A stretch of 64,000 bases of DNA, from positions 58,154,300 through 58,218,299 of the forward strand of contig NC_088712.1 of NCBI RefSeq assembly GCF_963576615.1. Reading direction: 5' to 3'. The notes beneath the pieces are model-generated. The model did no database searches. It had not been told where the DNA came from and saw nothing but the letters and a program-made list of their open reading frames with translations. Below are positions 11,961 to 23,613 of the stretch, piece by piece. The position numbers and the translations under genes are program-made. This stretch comes from Watersipora subatra (Eukaryota; Bryozoa; Gymnolaemata; Cheilostomatida; Watersiporidae). How positions within the stretch are numbered: position 1 is the first letter of the stretch; every line of letters starts with the position of its first letter.

Positions 11961-14185
11961 AAGTGGGGGTATAGCGGGATACACAACATCAACACATGAA
12001 AATTTCACCTTCTCATATCCTGTGACAAGTAATATATGTTTTAATGCAAGCTTGTCTATTCTATATACTCAAAGCCTCATTGTAGCTGTTTATTATGATG
12101 TTGAGTTTTTTAGTGTTTTGTAAATCAATCTAATTTCCCGTTTTACTCCAACAGTGTTGGTAAAATGGCACGCGACGCTAATATCAGTAGGAATGTTTGG
12201 ATGATTTGAAATAATGCTTTTATTAGGTATTTATTCACTCTAATAATTTACAAATGATACAGTATATTACATAGCTTTAGAAATAATGAATAGTAATCCC
12301 AATTATTTGCATAATTCACACATAAAGTCATCCTCATCATCAAAGCCAGCACAAAGCTTGTGAGCTCGGCTACTGCAATGCCTTCATTTCACCCATCCAC
12401 TGTCAGCGTTACCATTCCCGTAGGAATCATTGCGGTATAGACAGCTAACGTCGCCGTTGCCGCTACTTATTGGTGTAAGAGTCTTCCTTGTTTTCGCCTG
12501 TTTATTTCGTTTCTTTCTAGATGTTATTTGGTCACTTGTTGAGGGTTTTTCTGCCAAATGAGCTAAATAAACTTCATTAGTAAGTATACGGATTCTCTCT
12601 CTGTTAGCTTTACGTTTCTTGGGTGTGTCAGTTGATTTCTTAGGAAAAGGTGAAATTTTTTAGGACGTTTATGAGATGTGCTTTCAGTAGGTAATGCAGA
12701 TGTTGATGGCTTGCTTAGGACAAGTGAAGGATTAAAATTACCAGATTGAAGATTTTCATACGCTTTTGTAGTGTCAGGAGGCGCTACTGCCTCAAACATG
12801 TCATCAGTAAATACTCCACAATCTGTTGGGAAAATCCCACTCTTTTCACCCCAGGCGTCGCTTGCAGTGGCTACAGTGTGGTAGCAAGCATAATATGGTA
12901 ATTCCGTTGTCTTTTGTCTCTTGTATTACTAAGAGATTTTGTGTGTGGGTTTTGTGGCCATCAAGGATCAGTGGGCTTTAAAAAGTGTTAAAACCACATT
13001 GCAAACGGGTGGGTTTGCATTCATCCAGAAGGGTGTGTGACACGGGGAATCTGGTGGGGCCCCTAACTTAAAATGGGGCTTCATGCGAACTCGAGGAAAA
13101 ATTAGCATGGGAGGGACAAACATTCCAGCAGCATTTATGCGCATTACTGCAGTGCTCAAGGTACCCCATTCAGTTGCTGTCAGGGAGCCTACCTGTTTTT
13201 TTCTACAAAGAAAAACCACTTCAGATGTTTTTGGCCTGCGCTGTAGTAACACCTATCTCATCCACGTTAAATATCGTACTTCTTGAAAAATCTTTAGCAT
13301 CTTGAATACTCTTCAGGAGGTCAAAGAATAAGGATACAGATTGCCTGTTGAAACCTCGGGCTCGTGCTGCGGAGGTAGCCTCAGGGCTTCTCCGTGACAA
13401 GTTATGCCTACTCATGAAATTTCTCATCCTATTCCAACCAGCCTGTTTTGGCTCGTGGTTGAACGTTGTAGCTCTCAGCATATTGATACGGCAAACTATG
13501 CAGCCCAGTTGTAGTTAGACCATACAACATACCACCCATGGACTTTACATAGACTATAAGCTCAGCCTTTTGCCCAATTGTAAATGTAGTTTTTCTACTA
13601 CCCAGTCCTTTACTGGTTCCTTGGAATAGTTTGTTGCCATCCTTACACCGGCGCTCTCATGTGCTCTTCGGAACACCATACTTCTTTGCTGCACTCAGGT
13701 ATCCACATTTGCCTTCCTTTACATCAGCCTATTGCTTCAAGCATAGAATCATCCCAAGTTTCACAGCCTGAGGTAAAATTGGATAGCATTGGGTAAAACG
13801 GAATACAAGGTATCCCACTTTACCCAATACTTCTAGCCCATAAATTTCATGTGTAAAAAGAAAGTGATTGAATAAAGCCTTTTTAGAATTTATGTCATCT
13901 GCAGCTTAAACACTGAAAAGGTTGTGAAAGTTGTACAGGCTGTAAAACAGATAATTTGAGATCGGCGACTAGTTACATGACCTTCGGTTTTTGTAAGAAA
14001 TTTTTAAAAATAGGAAAAACTTATCTCAATTTTCCGATCATGAAAAAATGAAATATGACCTTGACATTCAGTTAGCATAGGTCACTGGTGATTTCTTCGG
14101 GTGACTTAGGAGTTGCTACCTCTTTCCTATATACAAAATATTGCCCTATATCATTTTACCTCAATATCCCATTATACCCCCACTT
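11961..14185. mobile_element. Pogo/Tigger-like DNA transposon copy
   Basis: The left end aagtgggggtatagcggg and the inverted right end aagtgggggtataatggg are similar terminal inverted repeats about 2.2 kb apart. They enclose a broken pogo-type transposase on the minus strand. No clean target duplication was recognised at the ends. Confidence 0.6.
12560..13760 (-). pseudogene. Broken pogo/Tigger (Jerky-like) transposase
   Basis: Pieces in family order on the minus strand: a psq helix-turn-helix (SAAKKYGVPKSTWERRC); MGGMLYGLTTTGL; a DNA-binding and early catalytic part, NRMRNFMSRHNLSRRSPEAT with TIFNVDEIGVTT (first catalytic Asp); then KQVGSLTATEWG and MFVPPMLIFPRVR. Next are ILDGHKTHTQNL (second catalytic Asp, DGH) and LLPHCSHCK, and finally a Lys/Ser-rich C-terminal tail. 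At least three frameshifts or stops separate these blocks, so the copy is dead. Confidence 0.75.
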
Positions 14186-14678
14186 CCCCTACTAGTGGTT
14201 ATCTTTCCTAATCTGACTAGATCTTTGCAGTACACAAAGATCCATTGTTTGCTTTCACTAGCAAATGTAGACTTTCAGGCTAGTCCAGCAGCATCGATGT
14301 TTCTGCGCCAAGCATGTTTGTTCGTGGCACGAGTGATGATGAATTGGGAGGTAGTGTATAAGGCCGTGGTGGAGAGTTGGTGCTAGCGCACACTTGTTCT
14401 GACAGTGCTGGATGTGGTTCAACAGTTGCTCTTCATTACACCTTGATGTTTGTTTTCACGGATTCTTCTGTCGCTTTGTTGGTTCATGACATGATGTGAT
14501 TCAATATGGGGATATTTTGATATACTGATGTCAGGCTACTATTCAGGATAATCAAAATTTATCTGTGAACCAAACGGGTTTGTAACTTATGTATCCGTCA
14601 TGGTTTTGTCTTAATGTCTTCAAATGTGCAGATATGTGCTCAATCAGCTTTGCTTTTTATCTGTCACGAGTACGTTTG

Positions 14679-14850
14679 ACAGTCCTGTGCACCATGAGAG
14701 ATCATCATGTGTAGTCACTATACCTATAATTATTTTGTGGCGCAGCAAGGTGGTGTAGTGGTAGTATATGCTTGCTTGCCTATAGATCTGAAGCCCTGTG
14801 CTCAATTGCCGTGGGAGGCGGTCTGTTTTTCTAACACTCTTAGCATGGTG
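14679..14850 (+). mobile_element. tRNA-derived SINE, family 1, copy 1
   Basis: Starts near cagtcctgtgcaccatgaga, then an A-box-like tggtgtagtgg and a B-box-like gtgctcaattgcc, then tttctaacactcttagc. It lies upstream of the dehydrogenase gene, in the same orientation. The same order of blocks recurs in the other family 1 copies. Confidence 0.6.
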
Positions 14851-16130
14851 TTCTTTTCATGTTTTGTCCATTAAGGCTTTTCAGTTAAGAGTTTACAGTT
14901 TCCCTAATCTTGCAACTGAGAGCATTTATGAAATGAATTTTAGGTTGCATTCTGGAGCTGTCACCACAGCCACCCATATTACCTTAGTACAGTTTATCAT
15001 ATCAAGCTGATATCTAAGCTGGCAGCTAGAGTTAGCCACCACATCTTAACATATTCTACATTCGCTAAGCCTGTGAATTCACAGTTGCATTTAAAAGTTT
15101 TGGTCATACAGGTTTTTAACTGATTGATAGGATTTTTCTCTCAAATGGAAAAGCATTTTTTACAAAGCTAACAAATAGAATCGCATATTAGTATTTTTGC
15201 ACCCTCACTGTATTATTGTTAATTCAAAAAGACTACAATGAAGCCATGGCTCTGTGATGTATTGGTAATGAGGGAGAGAGCCTAAGCTATTGCTAAGCTA
15301 TATATGTATTATATTTATATTATATGTATATTATATTTATATTATATATATATATATATATATATATCAATAGGTAAATTCAGATATTAAGATTAATACA
15401 TTGCTGAAGTGTACTTGATCTTGATAATCACATTTGCTCTTTATAATTGGCATTGTTGATTTTATCCTGCCTTTCTCACAATGCCTTTCTTCTGCAATGG
15501 ATCATTATAATTTTATTAACTTTGATGTTACAGGTTTCAAAAATATTTTCTTTCTAGCAACATATTTTGTGCTATTATGAGCCATTCAGTCTAGCTTATT
15601 TAAATATAGTTATCGAGTTTACTTAATCGTATTGTCTATTACTGCGTCATGTTTTAGAACCAATTCACAACTCCAAATATTTCACTTTTTCATTTTATTT
15701 AGAGAGCTCAGTAACTGGACATGCATAATTCATTTACAGGTATTTTACATTTTTTTGTAAATCTTTTATTTGTAACATTTTATGACCAGTAGCATTTTCA
15801 ACTGCATCATCTCTGGCAATACTTTTTAAATCTCTATTGATGAGCTGAAGACATATCCTGTTCACAGAATTTTAGTGACTTTGCACAAGCAGTTTTTACA
15901 AGGCTAGCAAGGATATGCTAAGTTATGCTCTTCTCTAGCACAAGTTGTTATAGCAGTACCACAAGATTGTAACACACACAATAGATAATTGCCAGCTTTG
16001 GCAGTGTTTGTTTACGATAATACCTCTGACATTTAACCTTGTGAACTTAATGTGTAACCTTTCTCAGCCACAGGATTAGAATACCGCCGGGCTAATTAGC
16101 GCTAGGAGGGACTTGGAAGAAATTGAAAAC

Positions 16131-19100
16131 ATGTCGGGAAGTAGTAAAATGACAATTTTCTTACCAACACGACTAGCAGACATCGAAGAGATGAAAGCTG
16201 GCATTATAAACTATCTTCAACTGACAGCCAACATCTTAACAGAAGATGATTTGGATGCCAATCCGTCATTAGGAAAAGGGGTGAAAGTTGCCTTTTCGTA
16301 TTTTCCTCATCAAGCACCTTCCATAATTGAACGGAAACAGAATGGCCTCTTGCCTGATTTAGAAATGATGTGTAACTGCAGTGCAGGCATCGACGATCTT
16401 CCTTTGGAAGCTATGAAGAACCTTAGTCTTCGACTGACCAACACCGCTGGAGCAGCGAGCGACTCTACAGCTGACCTAGCTTTTGGTCTTTTGTTAGCTT
16501 CAGCCAGAAACTTCAAGTCAGGTGAGTTATATTACTAGTACGTTGGCAGTCCCACGCGTTGTGAGAGATCATCATGTGTAATAACTATGTGCATAATTAT
16601 TCAATAGTATAGCAATGTGTTCGCATGGAGCGGTGGTTAGTGTGCCTATTTGCAAAACTGGTGTATCTGTGTTCAATATCCAGGCAAGGCAGTTTTTTCT
16701 TAACGCTCTTAGCTTATTATAGTATTATAGCAAAGATTTGTCGTTATGCCGGTGAGTTTTTCGTTGCGGAGCACAGTTGCAGTAATTATAATTAGTATGC
16801 TGGCAGTCCCATGCACCATGAGAGATCGTCATGTGTAATCACTATGTGTACAATTATTCCGTGATGGTGCAATGTGGTCAAGTGGTGCACTCAATAATGC
16901 TCTTGGCTGCAAAACTAATGTGGAAACTTGAGTTTAATTCTCGTGTGGGGAATATTTTTTCCTAAAGCTCTGAGCGTAGCTTCAGACAAATGGATGGACA
17001 CAGCTCATATTATAGTAAAGATTCAAGGTTCAATTTTTTCACTTTCCTACAGGTTTTGAATTTGCCATGAATCCTCTGGAGTTTCAGTCAGATCAAACTG
17101 TAGTTCCAGGCAAACCAGGATTTGACCTCTTCAACGCTGTGATAGGAATTGTTGGCATGGGCTCCATAGGTTACAAGGTTGCTAAAAGGGCCAAGGGCTT
17201 CGGTATGCATATTCATTATCACAGCAGAAACAGAAGGTATGCAAGCTTCCATTTGTCTGTATGTTCTCTTTGTCCAAGCTCCCTTTTTCTCTCATAATTC
17301 CTTAAAATGGCATTCTAAACAACAAAATTGATTATTGTATTCTAACGTAGTCTAGCTATAAACATATATGTTTATAGTTGTAAACATATATGTTTATAGC
17401 TAAATAAACATATTAGCAATATGTTTATTTAGCTATAAACATATTGCAAACAATTTGGTGTGGATATACATGTATTTTGAAATAGATAAAACTAAATGAA
17501 CAAAACAGCGTTAAATAAAAAAGCTTGTTTGATAAGACAATTGTTTTATCCAAACTTCAACATTTGCTTCATATGTCTTAGTAGTTGTGCATTTAAACAA
17601 CATTTTTATACAAACATTGTATTTTGTTTTAATTAATTTCAGTGCAAAAGAGCAATGAAAAAAGGCTTGAAGTGGTTAAACATGGCATTGAAACATACAT
17701 TTGATAAAAGTATTACACAAGGCTAACAATCAAAAGCTAAGCCGATATAGTAGAGATAATTTAAGAAAAAAATTTAGATGTGGCTTTGTTTTAGAGAAAC
17801 CTGGATGAATTTGTTAGCACGGCATTGATTTGCCTTCCATCAGTCATTCTACATGACATTGTAATTAACTCTATTTCACACCAGGTATAGGTTAACTTGA
17901 TTTCCTTTACACTTTTATTTCCAGTTTTATTTTTACATTTTAGCTTATTTTATTTTTTATTTTTTTCAGTATTGTATGAAAAGATTGTAATGTTTTGAGA
18001 AATTTTGGATGCCCTATGTTGAAAATCACTTCACATGTCAAGACAAATATTTGCTCAGATTTTATGATTTTTGCCAACATATTCATATGTAGAGCTGCCG
18101 TAGTCAAGATTTGCTCGAATTCCTTAGATTTGTCTTACAGCTAGCTTGCCTTTTTCAAGTAAAATTGTGAAAATTTTTCTTTTGCCTATCATCCTTCAAC
18201 GGATTGAAAATATGTTAATTTGAATGCTACTACTAGTGGCATTCAAATTATTTAAAATTCATGCTACTAGCAGGTACAAGCTACTAGTACATGCATGCTT
18301 CATAATGATCCAATCGCTGTGCTACCTGGCGTTGCTCGGGTATCAAAAATCAGCTTACGCTATAAACAATAAGAGGTAATGAGAGTTGCCTTTCACTTGC
18401 TATTAGCCTGGCACGTTGCTAATGGATAATTTGAGTAATCTTAACTAATAAGAGCGGTAGCGTATTTGCTCCCCTATAGCGACATATATGTATATGCCTT
18501 ATGAATCCATCAAGTTCGGGTGCTGAATTGTTAAGGCATCGGCATAGACCTATTAACTATATAGTTAATAGTATAGTTAATAGTTCTATGGGCATTGGAC
18601 TACTATACTATCCTATTAACTAGACTAGTTACTAGTATAGTTAATAGGTCTATGGGCATCGCACTGGCGAATGGGAGGTTCCGAGATCGAATCTTCTGCG
18701 ATTCGAATTCTTTATTCCAAGAACTCAATAGCTATAGCTGGACATGTACAACGATGAACGACCAACATTGAGAAATATATATATATATATATAGATAGAT
18801 TATGCGGACCATGCTGAGGATTATTAAAAATAATTGCTTATACACGATATAAAGATGAGATTAAATTTGGCTCGCTCGAAAGAGTTGATTGACCTGATCT
18901 ACTTAGATACCAATATTGAATAAATAGATGTTAAAACACTTGACATAATTAAAAGTCTATGTATGTAAAAAAGATTTTTAGTTTTTAGGATCTGACAAGT
19001 TGAGATATTCTAACACAAACTAAAAACAAAAATAAAAACCATAAAAACCTTTGTTCATGGAGTAATTGACTTAAATTTATTACTTCTTTGAATTTTAATT

Positions 19101-22100
19101 TGAATTTATTACTTTTTTGTTTGAATTTTATTGTTTAGAGACTGAACTGAACAATAAAAATTGATTTACAAATTGTAATGTATGACACAAGTTCACCTGT
19201 ATATAAGCGTAATATCTGCTCTTGTGGTTTTTTCACTAGTATTGCAGGTAATATTTTGTCTAGTTCTATCGATCAAATCCAATCGCTTCGTTCTTTCTTG
19301 TCTAAATTTATATCTAATTGTCAAATTGTCTAATTTATTTATATTTTTATCTTGTTATAAATTTTCTATACTTTTATCAAACTCTTGCCTTTTTGAACAT
19401 AGTAAAAGATACTATACTAACCATGAAATAAGTTGCAAATTGTGCCTGACATGAGCTCAGTCATATCATTTTTAGTCCTTCTAATCTGGAGTTAACTGTT
19501 CAGCAATAAATTCTTGTCTTAGGTTAGGGCAGTCAGCTATGATTGGAAGATCTATTTACAGATCAGTGAATCAGGAGAATGATGTTGGTGCAACTTACCA
19601 CGACAACCTGCATTCTCTGCTAAAAGTGTCAGACTTTGTCGTGATATGCTGTCCTCATAGCCCCCAGACGGATAAGATGTTTGGAAGGGAAGAATTCAAG
19701 CTCATGAAAAGCACAGCACATCTGATAAACATCGGAAGAGGTGGAGATTTGACATTCCTTTTAATAGTTTAGTGCCCTGGCAAGCATACATAATAGATTT
19801 GTCTTGTGTTATAGTAATTTTAAAATAAATACTCGACCATTAATTTATATATGAAAGGATTTTACCTAATCAAACACAAACAAATGAAAAGGAGTGTAAA
19901 TATTTGTGCTTAGAAACTAAATATTAAAATTAGATTTCATGTATGTTACTTATAGTTGATGGATTCAGGTTTTTGGTGCATATAGCTTTTTTAAAAGTAT
20001 TGGGGTGCAAGCCAGCTGGCGGGAAGGTGAGCCAGCACCAGGTACGGATCGGTCTCAGACCGACTCGGCACCCAGCTCGAGGGCTAACCCTAACGAGCCA
20101 GAAGCATATAAACGAAAATTTTTAGAGAAAACAGAAGCACCTTGCGCCTTCTCTGCGTATGTTTGTGCTATGATAACTACATGTACTTATGCAAATATAT
20201 TCTCATAAACTTGAACTTTGTGTTATTTAGAAGATTGGTGTGGGAAGCAAAGAGTCGGTCGACTTGCGGTTCAGAGCGTCTTCTTGTTACTAGCTACCCT
20301 ACACGGCAATATTATTCACGGAATTATATTTTGCCCAAAGTTGTCTTTTTATGTATTTGTACGACTGTTTATTCACGCAAGCACATGCGCGAATAAATTT
20401 ATCTGTGAATCCAGCTGGCAATAGAGTGCAAAACCTTCTCTGTGTTTAACTTTCAGTTAGTCGTTTCTATTGTATATGTAAAACATATCATCAAATCATG
20501 TACATGCCATAACGTCTAAATCAGAATCCTCATTATTGATGTCATCAATTTCAGTATTAGAAGTTGTTGGAGGGGATTTCATAGTATAAAACTGCAAGAG
20601 CGTCTTTTGAGTTGACGAACCCATGCTTAATTCTGAAGAGATTGTGACAACCTCGAATAATTTTGTAAAGAATTGTGATGTATTGGCAACAGGCACAACT
20701 CTAAGACCCGGCAAAAAGAGTTTGGAACTCAGTTTACTAGCTACCCATTGTGACTATTTTTTAATTTAAGGTTGTATTTATTCTTCATTGTGTTGAAAAA
20801 AAAGCACACAACTCTAATCGCGAGTTTTAACCATTTGCGGAGTTGTCTGCCCAAGAATTTACGCATTTGTAAATCCATCGAGTAATATCACCCTGTAGGC
20901 TATTCACCTTTCCAATCAGAATACACCTACAGGCACCAAGAACAGTCAGGTGTTAAACTTTCAATGCTGGTCTCCATAAACCAGTAGGCCTATGTATTAC
21001 CTTTGCTGTAAAATAACTCTGCATACATTTTTAGGTGCCATTGTGAATACTGATGAATTGGTAGATGCTTTGACTTCTAAAGAGATATATGCAGCTGCTT
21101 TAGATGTCACGGAACCGGAGCCACTCCCTCAAGACCATCCACTGCTCAAGATGGAAAATGTTATTATTTTACCACATTGGGGCTGGTATACCAGAAAGGC
21201 GGGTACCTACATGTACATGTAGACCTGAAGCTAAATTTCTCATAACTTTCAGATCTTTCGCATGAATTTTCTGATATAGCAGTTGTGCTTCTCCAGTTTT
21301 TATACAAATTTCTTTTCTGAAAGCTAGGTAAGCTTCCATCATATAGGTGTACATCCTTTCAATGTATATGGGATTTTAAATTTAAAACTTGGGAAAATTT
21401 TACCCTCACCAACCCACATTATTATTATTATTGCTAGTACCGTTGGCAGTCCCATGCGTCATGAGAGATCATCATGATTAATCAGCATGTACATAATTAT
21501 CCCTTGAAGTAGTAAGGCGGCTGAGTAGTGTAGGAAATAGCACGCCGGTCTGTAAAACTGTCTGTAACTTTTTCCGCTTATGTTGTTACCATAGCTATGG
21601 ACGGACGAAAGAACGGACGGACGAACACAGCTCTTATTACAGTAACAATTATTTTCGAAAAATATATATACATTCTTGTATTTGGAATCGCCATGGTTTG
21701 AACGTACTGCCTCTTGCAAGAACGATAAATGTTTTATCTTACACTTTGTGTTCTTTTCCCTTTTCCAGATACCGCAAAAACTTTCTGATGTTTTCATGAC
21801 AGGTTATCATCTTTCATAGAGAGGATGACGTAAGGCAGTCAGAAATGGAGCTGTTTCATCCAGAAGTGGAGCCATTTTAACTTTTAAACTACATATCATG
21901 AGAGAAGTGTTTTGTCTAGTTGAAATAAATTAAAAGGGAAAAGTTTTAAATTTAGAGTATTGTAAATGTAGATCGTAAATCATAATTTATTGTGGCAGCC
22001 TTTAAATCATAATGGGTAAACTTTATAGCTCAAAGATGTTAGAATTATAACTTTTGTTTTTCTTATTGTCGCACATTCATATACTCAAATGAAAAACTAT

Positions 22101-23461
22101 TAGGGCTAAAGTTTTTCTATTATAGAGGTTCAAGAAACATCAATGGCTGTAATGAGATTGAGACTTGACTATGTGAGAAGCATTCATGATGAAACCTTGT
22201 TTTTTTTACCTTTCCAATAGCAAAAAAGATGGTATCTTTTAAATTAGTGAAACAGTCAGCTGTTGTTAACAGATGTTCTGCAAGCTAGTGTTATGCCTGC
22301 ACCCTGATGTCTAATCATAGGATAACTCCAAAATAGGTGCTCACATCTGATACAACGCTTGAACTTCTTTAGTAGTTTAATGGCTGGTTCACACAATATC
22401 GCCATATGTGGTTGTTAATCACACAATACTTCGATGATTGTCTGTGATAACTAGTTTAACACTATCACATACCCCTCCGTGTCTACATCAGCGAGTAGTT
22501 TGTGGGATAGCGTTCTTATTATACATTTGGTCAGAGAAATGATGAAATACTAGTCCCGCAGCAAATGTCATGATAGAAAATATAAATTGAGCAATCCGCG
22601 ACCGCCAATCATTGTCGTCGAAGCGAAGCGCATTACACAGGCTGTTCTGGCTGCTTGACGAACTATCGGGGAAGTTGACAGCTGCAATCTTTTCCGACGT
22701 ATCCAAGTTGTCTCGACTCGAGGATGGCATTACGGTGCACAAACTAACTTATGGCAATCTAGTGTTATACAGCCTTAATTCCCATTATTATGCCAATCAA
22801 TAATAGTCAGGTTATTTTACTGCAAGCTTGGAATCTTTTTTCAGTAAAATAGAGCTGTGTCCTTTAGTCTGTCCGAAGCAGTGGTTAGAGGTTGAATAAA
22901 AAGATTGCATCATGCGGGATTCAAACTCACAACTTTCAACTTGTTTACAAACACTAACAAATGTACCACTTCACCAACGTTTGGATTTTCAGAATAGTTT
23001 TATGTATAGTTAATACACTTGATGACCTCTCATGGCCCATGACATGGTACTAGTTTTCACTAGACTAAGAACTGTTTCTGCCTATTCGAAGCCATGGTGA
23101 AAGGGTTAGCGGAAAAAAATTACCTCGCACAGGAGTCAAACTTGGACCCTCCGTATTACAGACCGACACACTAATCACTATACTACTTAGCCACCTTACC
23201 ACTAATTATGCACATAGTGATTATTCATGATGATCTCTCACGATGCGCGCGACTTCCTAGCGTACTAGTTGTAATAACATTTTGAGTGACTACTGACTTG
23301 CTGTTGAGACACCGCCCTTGCCTTTTTGTAAACTATCATTTGATTGTGCTGGTAATTGATTATGAATATTGCAGGCCAATGAAAACATGGTAGAACTGAT
23401 GGTGAAGAATGCAAATGCTCTTTTGGCCGGACAACCACTTCTAACAGAAGTCAAGTTCTGA
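16131..23461 (+). CDS. D-2-hydroxyacid dehydrogenase, glyoxylate/hydroxypyruvate reductase-like (5 exons)
   Basis: Exons 16131-16521, 17053-17236, 19562-19740, 21035-21198 and 23375-23461 join in phase to 334 residues, the usual family length. Start is the ATG at 16131; an in-frame stop lies just upstream (16077-16079). Exon 1 carries the N-terminal substrate domain, including the [10 protein letters not shown] and [12 protein letters not shown] segments. Exon 2 has the dinucleotide-binding GMGSIG (about 165-170) and YHSRNRR, where Arg rather than Asp after the second strand suggests NADP(H). Exon 3 ends INIGR; exon 4 has EPEPLP and LPHWG. Catalytic Arg251, Glu280 and His299 are spaced 29 and 19, as in human GRHPR. 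By family the enzyme reduces glyoxylate or hydroxypyruvate (possibly other 2-keto acids) in the cytosol or peroxisome; no signal peptide is visible. Oddities: the exon 4/5 join works only with a GC-AG intron, and exon 3 has a weak acceptor. Exact substrate is not decidable from sequence. Confidence 0.9.
16536..16735 (+). mobile_element. tRNA-derived SINE, family 1, copy 2 (intron 1)
   Basis: Has cgttggcagtcccacgcg, gagagatcatcatgtgtaat, an A-box-like gagcggtggttagtgtg, a B-box-like gtgttcaatatcc and ttaacgctcttagctta. It occupies the first half of dehydrogenase intron 1. Confidence 0.65.
16797..17020 (+). mobile_element. tRNA-derived SINE, family 1, copy 3 (intron 1)
   Basis: Has gctggcagtcccatgcacc, gagatcgtcatgtgtaatc, a diverged A/B-box region and the tail gatggacacagctcat. 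It follows copy 2 in the same orientation and fills the second half of intron 1. Confidence 0.6.
17345..17455. repeat. Nested AT-rich palindromes
   Basis: ctataaacatatatgtttat is repeated and inverted, followed by the mirrored pair aaataaacatatt/aatatgtttattt. It would fold into overlapping hairpins within dehydrogenase intron 2. Confidence 0.6.
18314..18793 (+). mobile_element. SINE-like element, family 2 (ccggcgttgcccggg head), copy 1
   Basis: Begins gctgtgctacctggcgttgc, continues ggtaatgagagttgcct and agcgtatttgctccc, has a B-box-like gagatcgaatctt, and ends with caacattgagaaatat and a TA run. The same blocks in the same order occur at 28982. A palindromic insert (18542-18654) interrupts the tRNA-like part. 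Located in dehydrogenase intron 2. Confidence 0.65.
18542..18654. mobile_element. Palindromic MITE inserted in the family 2 SINE
   Basis: The ends are inverted copies of catagacctattaactata, and the inside is further self-complementary (actagactagttactagt). The 7-bp word ggcatcg occurs on both sides (18535-18541 and 18655-18661), consistent with a target duplication. The uninterrupted copy at 28982 lacks this block. Confidence 0.6.
19990..20420 (+). mobile_element. LTR-like island, candidate 1
   Basis: A GC-rich block (cagctggcgggaaggtgagc, gatcggtctcagaccgactc) followed by a TATA-like catataaac and more GC-rich sequence contrasts sharply with the AT-rich intron. The layout (GC-rich part, TATA box, about 300 bp of transcribed-like sequence) resembles an LTR. 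Ends and target duplication were not resolved. Confidence 0.3.
21434..21650 (+). mobile_element. tRNA-derived SINE, family 1, copy 4 (intron 4)
   Basis: Starts tagtaccgttggcagtccc, includes gagagatcatcatga, a diverged tRNA-like block (ggcggctgagtagtg) and the tail ggacggacgaacacagct. It lies in dehydrogenase intron 4. Confidence 0.65.
21885..21945 (+). repeat. Dispersed repeat fragment shared with 60335-60400
   Basis: acatatcatgagagaagtgt and gttgaaataaattaaaaggg closely match the block at 60335-60400, so both are pieces of one dispersed family. Confidence 0.5.
22488..22730 (-). CDS. Candidate small ORF with one membrane segment
   Basis: 80 codons from the ATG at 22730 to the TGA at 22488. 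The first half is Ser/Asp-rich and polar ([27 protein letters not shown]), then [13 protein letters not shown] leads into one hydrophobic stretch ([16 protein letters not shown]) close to the C-terminus, like a tail-anchored protein. The DNA is visibly richer in GC than the surrounding intron. It lies antisense inside dehydrogenase intron 4. I recognise no family. It could be a host microgene, a retrocopy or part of an unknown element. Confidence 0.35.
   Translation of the reverse strand: MPSSSRDNLDTSEKIAAVNFPDSSSSSQNSLCNALRFDDNDWRSRIAQFIFSIMTFAAGLVFHHFSDQMYNKNAIPQTTR
22830..23065 (-). mobile_element. tRNA-derived SINE, family 1, copy 5 (intron 4, antisense)
   Basis: Reverse-oriented copy: gagctgtgtcctttagtctg at the 3' end, gggattcaaactcacaa (inverted B box) and gacctctcatggcccatgac at the 5' end. 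Confidence 0.6.
23084..23275 (-). mobile_element. tRNA-derived SINE, family 1, copy 6 (intron 4, antisense)
   Basis: Reverse-oriented copy with gaggagtcaaact-like inverted B box (caggagtcaaacttgg), an inverted A-box region (cactatactacttagcc), gcacatagtgattattcatg and gatgatctctcacgatgcg. It ends about 100 bp before the last dehydrogenase exon. Confidence 0.65.
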
Positions 23462-23607
23462 AAAAAGTTTTTCACTATTGTTGTAATAGTTTTACAAAAG
23501 TAAGCTATTGTCTTGAATTCACTTTTATACGAGTAATAATTTTACGTATGGTATCAGCAGAATGTTGTGCAATTCTATAAATAGCTAAAGCCATGCTATT
23601 CAGCTGT

Positions 23608-23613
23608 AATAAA
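23608..23613 (+). terminator. Candidate polyadenylation signal of the dehydrogenase gene
   Basis: AATAAA about 150 bp after the TGA at 23459-23461, followed by a T/G-rich stretch (ttcttttggttctgttag), the usual arrangement for cleavage and polyadenylation. Confidence 0.55.
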
